Shown here piece by piece: positions 61,901 to 64,000 of a stretch of DNA of 64,000 nt. Below the pieces are notes generated by a model. The model was not told the DNA's origin. It did no database searches and saw only the letters and a list, made by a program, of their open reading frames with translations. Numbering within the stretch: the stretch's first letter is position 1; each line of letters starts with the position of its first letter. This DNA comes from Pedobacter kyonggii (GTDB lineage Bacteria > Bacteroidota > Bacteroidia > Sphingobacteriales > Sphingobacteriaceae). Both the position numbers and the translations under genes were made by a program. The stretch lies in the NCBI RefSeq assembly GCF_004310665.1, contig NZ_SIXF01000004.1, positions 89,742 through 153,741 of the forward strand. Reading direction: 5' to 3'.

Positions 61901-62067
61901 TTAAAGGTGCCAAGATTAGCAAAGTTAGAATTTACGCTAATGGCTTTAACCTGTTCTCAATAGATAATTTAAAAGATATTGGTGTTGATCCTGAGACTCA
62001 GCTCAATACAGGATTGGAATATCCATCTGTCAGGGTTTACAATTTAGGTGTCAACTTAACTTTCTAA
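58939..62067 (+). CDS. susC: SusC/RagA-family TonB-linked outer-membrane receptor
   Basis: The 1042-residue protein has a signal peptide (1-20), a carboxypeptidase-D-like regulatory domain (about 42-115) and the SusC-type TonB box area (E-A-L-T-E-V-V-V-V-G-Y-G). The plug has L-Y-V-I-D-G-V-P and L-K-D-A-A-A-A-I-Y-G. The beta-barrel ends in N-L-G-V-N-L-T-F. SusC imports oligosaccharides together with the SusD lipoprotein lid encoded 5 bases downstream. The putative substrate is a sulfated glycan, judging by the adjacent sulfatase/FGE pair. The symbol denotes family only. Confidence 0.95.
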   Translation: MLKLSAVFWLLCACVLPAYSIKNYGSLDKKSLLWQQTEGTIRGAVTDEQGISIPAVTITVKNKSTKAVTDANGRYSISANGNDVLVFNYVGFNSQEVSISNRATVNVKLITSSEALTEVVVVGYGEQRRSSVTGSIAKVNSAELTETPVPTVSQALIGKVAGVTSRAPDGRPGAEARLQIRNLGDPLYVIDGVPSGAQQFNNLNSEDIESLSILKDAAAAIYGLRASNGVVLVLTKKGGFNKENKINVNAYYGLQSLFRFPKAASAGDYVRALAEADINQNGTSVWTPEEVNKWQQGVPGYEGFDWSTYIKDYAPQSYINLNTTGGSQKTSYYLSLSRMDQDAVFEGYNFNRTNLQSNIETRIGQRLKAGIKINGKIEIRDLLGLPGEDDYFNALLGQFRNLPTEGPYANGNPAYPATNNNFATNYATFEYSGYNKTERRTLQTTFDLEYKFPIKGLTANGMYSFFYNNLLGNTYEKTYKTYTYNAATDAYNVTGGQQNPYRSRDNGYIIDNVLRLQLNYAGTFGKHNVSAIAAMETQERVDKLFFVRSQPVSNEIDIINFFNELQAVSDRVTEEARAGFIFRANYDFDSKYLLEIGGRYDGSWRFPVGQRWGLFPFVSGGWRISKAGFMQGEGIQKVITDLKLRASYGETGSEDNGVGAFAYLPGYNFGSGNAFLDGQLITGIAARGLPVTRLTWVKSAITNIALDFSLWKGKLGGSVEVFRRDLTGIPAPRYDVLLPIEVGFAAPSENLNANRTLGIEMALNHSGKSGELGYSVGINATLARLRNVYTYKPRFGNSIDRYRNSIEDRWARINWGYEFIGQFQSQEQIANYPVDIDGQNNTTLLPGDFIYKDQNNDGVIDGLDERPNGYSESNLPYLNFGLNSSFAYKGFDVQLNFAGATMQSRGRAAELKLPFQNDANSPDFLLNDRWHRENIFDVNSPWIPGTYPALKKSNNESNQRASSFWFRNTSYLRLRNVQLGYNLPQKWLKGAKISKVRIYANGFNLFSIDNLKDIGVDPETQLNTGLEYPSVRVYNLGVNLTF

Positions 62068-62072
62068 AAAAA

Positions 62073-63938
62073 ATGAAACAATTTAAAAAACTAATCATAT
62101 ATACCCTTTGCACAGCCACTTTGGTTCAGATATCTGGATGCAAAAAATTTCTTGACCGTAAGCCTACGGATGTATTACTGGATGAGCAGGTGTGGAGTGA
62201 TCCTAAACTTGCAGTATCTGTACTTGCGAACATTTATAATCGTTTACAACCGACCGGAGGATTAGAAGGAGGAAAATTATCTCCAACCGATCTTGAAGAG
62301 GCAATGTGGTCTGGTGGGCTTGGCGCTAACAATGCCCGTAACACGCGGGTCAACTATCCTTATACCGATAAACAGCTATGGTCTTATGATCTGATTCGGG
62401 ATATAAACCTTTTTCTGGAAAACCTCAATAAATCAGCTGCCATGCAAGATGCCGATCGAAAACATTTGTTGGCGGAGGGACGATTTATCAGGGCTTACAT
62501 TTATTTTTTGCTTGTAAGAAGCATGGGGGGCGTACCACTGGTTACCAACACCTTTCAGTACGATGGATCGCCAGATGTTGATGCCTTAAAAGTACCTAGA
62601 AGCACTGAAGCAGGTATTTATGATTTTATTGCCGCAGAGTTGGATGCCATCAAAGATCAACTACCTTTAACTGCAAGCAGCAAAACCAGGGCCAACAAGT
62701 GGACCGTTCTGGCTTTGAAATCTCAGGCCATGTTATATGCAGCATCCATTGCAAAATATAATAATTTAATGACGGATCCTATCGTTTTGCCTGGTGCTGA
62801 AGTGGGTATTCCGGCAAGTCGTGCTCAGGAATATTACCAGAAATCTTTGGATGCATCAAAAGAGATCATAGACAGCAAACAATTTGTTTTGTATAACGAG
62901 AATCCAGATAAGGCACAAAATTTTTATGATCTGTTTACCAAAAAAACGAATAACCGTGAAGTGATTTGGGCTCAAGATTATACCCTGGATGGAAAATATC
63001 ACGATTATACGGTAGAGAATATTCCGCGATCGCTGCGGGAAAATGCTACAGGGGCAGCAGGGGTAACGCCTTCATTAAATTTGGTTGAAGCTTTCGACTA
63101 TCTGGATGGTACCAATGGCGCTCTTAAAATTCAAACGCCAAACGGTTCTGATTACATTTATCATACCCGACCTGAGGATGTTTTTTTAGGTAAAGACAAC
63201 CGCATGTTTGGGAGTATCATTACCCCAGGATCTACCTTTCGGGGCAAACGGATCGACATCCAGGCTGGCGTGATGGAATGGAACACTGCAACCAACCAAT
63301 ATGTGATGCGTACCTCGCCTGATTTGGGAAGTGTTTTTGCCGATGGCGGAATTTTGGTTGCGGCCGATGGACCCTTGCCTAATGCTGCAAATGTTACCAA
63401 TACAGGTTTTTATATGCGTAAATATGTCGATTCGAGGGTTGGATCAGGTCAATCTGGCCAAGGAAGTGATATTTGGTGGATCAGGTACCGGTTTGGAGGC
63501 ATTTTACTCAATGCAACTGAAGCTGCCTTCGAACTTGGCAGGACCTCTGACGCTTTAGGATATGTAAATCAGGTACGGGAAAGAGCAGGCTTTCCGGCAA
63601 ATAGCCTGCAAACACTAACCAATGATATTATCAGAAAAGAATTTCAAGTGGAAATGGCATTTGAAGAGCAACGTTACTGGGATTTAAAACGTTGGAGGAT
63701 TGCCCATGAAGTTTATAATGGAAACAGGCAGGCTCCAAATACATTAATTAATGCATTATGGCCATACCGGGTGGTTAGGCCATCAGACCCAACAAAACAC
63801 AACAAATATGTATTTGTAAAACGGGTGGCTCCGAGATTTACCCAACCAAGATTGTTCAGGCTAGGTAACTATTATTCTTCGGTCCCTCAAAATGTAATTA
63901 ATGCCAACTCTTTAATCGTAAGAAATCCTTATCACTAA
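62073..63938 (+). CDS. susD: SusD/RagB-family outer-membrane lipoprotein
   Basis: The 621-residue lipoprotein has lipobox I-S-G-C with C23. It continues K-K-F-L-D-R-K-P-T-D, the usual SusD start, and has the SusD-like domain (T-N-K-W-T-V-L-A-L-K-S-Q-A type helices) and the C-terminal RagB signature (R-K-E-F-Q-V-E-M-A-F-E-E-Q-R-Y-W-D-L-K-R-W). It binds glycan on the cell surface as the lid of SusC. The SusC stop and this ATG are 5 bases apart, a typical coupled pair. The symbol denotes family only. Confidence 0.95.
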   Translation: MKQFKKLIIYTLCTATLVQISGCKKFLDRKPTDVLLDEQVWSDPKLAVSVLANIYNRLQPTGGLEGGKLSPTDLEEAMWSGGLGANNARNTRVNYPYTDKQLWSYDLIRDINLFLENLNKSAAMQDADRKHLLAEGRFIRAYIYFLLVRSMGGVPLVTNTFQYDGSPDVDALKVPRSTEAGIYDFIAAELDAIKDQLPLTASSKTRANKWTVLALKSQAMLYAASIAKYNNLMTDPIVLPGAEVGIPASRAQEYYQKSLDASKEIIDSKQFVLYNENPDKAQNFYDLFTKKTNNREVIWAQDYTLDGKYHDYTVENIPRSLRENATGAAGVTPSLNLVEAFDYLDGTNGALKIQTPNGSDYIYHTRPEDVFLGKDNRMFGSIITPGSTFRGKRIDIQAGVMEWNTATNQYVMRTSPDLGSVFADGGILVAADGPLPNAANVTNTGFYMRKYVDSRVGSGQSGQGSDIWWIRYRFGGILLNATEAAFELGRTSDALGYVNQVRERAGFPANSLQTLTNDIIRKEFQVEMAFEEQRYWDLKRWRIAHEVYNGNRQAPNTLINALWPYRVVRPSDPTKHNKYVFVKRVAPRFTQPRLFRLGNYYSSVPQNVINANSLIVRNPYH

Positions 63939-63948
63939 TTTTTTAGAT

Positions 63949-64000
63949 ATGAAACAACTAATTTATAGTATTATTATTTTTTTAGCTATCGGCTTATCAA
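63949..64000 (+). CDS. Start of a secreted protein, cut by window edge
   Basis: ATG at 63949 opens a frame that reads M-K-Q-L-I-Y-S-I-I-I-F-L-A-I-G-L-S at the edge, a signal peptide. It starts 10 bases after the SusD stop, so it belongs to the same operon. Locus context suggests a surface glycan-binding protein or glycan-degrading enzyme, but nothing can be told from 17 residues. Confidence 0.6.
   Translation, partial: MKQLIYSIIIFLAIGLS

Overview
The window reads as chromosome of a Bacteroidota bacterium, most likely a Sphingobacteriaceae/Pedobacter-like species. The basis is AT-rich DNA with Bacteroidota-type -7 boxes (TAnnTTTG), SusC/SusD and Oar-type TonB-dependent receptors, a type III glutamine synthetase, LytTR and hybrid-type two-component systems, and lipoproteins with S-C-K style lipoboxes. 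Genus is inference; no rRNA is present. One tRNA gene (tRNA-His) is seen.

Layout. 1-3287: truncated gene (minus) for a large secreted multidomain protein with two lamin-tail domains. 3.8-6.2 kb: divergent YciO-type protein and a membrane-anchored FMN glutamate-synthase-like protein. 6.2-7.0 kb: an intergenic repeat split by a 291-bp MITE-like element, then six CCCTAAA heptamers abutting the asnS stop codon. 8.6-12.1 kb: the ATP-grasp / alpha-E / transglutaminase operon. 12.7-13.2 kb: ferritin. 13.77-15.20 kb: a complete ISL3-like insertion sequence with 23-bp terminal repeats and an 8-bp target duplication. 16.1-19.0 kb: GNAT, MBL-fold hydrolase and lipoamide dehydrogenase. 19.8-24.7 kb: Oar-type receptor and an astacin-like lipoprotein protease. 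25.3-26.4 kb: purM. 26.6-28.8 kb: three copies of an intergenic repeat, the middle one split by a complete IS110-family element. 29.0-36.7 kb: glnN, a TonB protein and purL. 37-41 kb: small housekeeping genes (YaeR-type VOC, TrmN6-like, phosphoesterase, fbp, rnhA) and tRNA-His. 41.4-45.2 kb: AraC/SDR pair facing a YafY/GyrI-like/DUF1801 run. 45.2-51.0 kb: LytTR two-component pair divergent from an ABC transporter whose permease is fused to an M1 aminopeptidase. 51.1-51.4 kb: GNAT pseudogene. 51.4-64.0 kb: sulfatase plus formylglycine-generating enzyme, divergent from a split hybrid two-component system followed by SusC and SusD. This looks like the start of a sulfated-glycan utilisation locus that runs off the right edge.

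How it fits together. The right end is a coherent locus: the sensor/regulator pair would sense a glycan and drive SusC/SusD uptake, and the sulfatase, matured by the adjacent FGE, would desulfate it. The strongest non-coding discovery is a bridge-RNA-like structure in the IS110 element. Two stem-loops lie upstream of the recombinase. The donor loop carries segments matching both element ends, and the target loop carries a segment complementary to the right flank of the insertion site.
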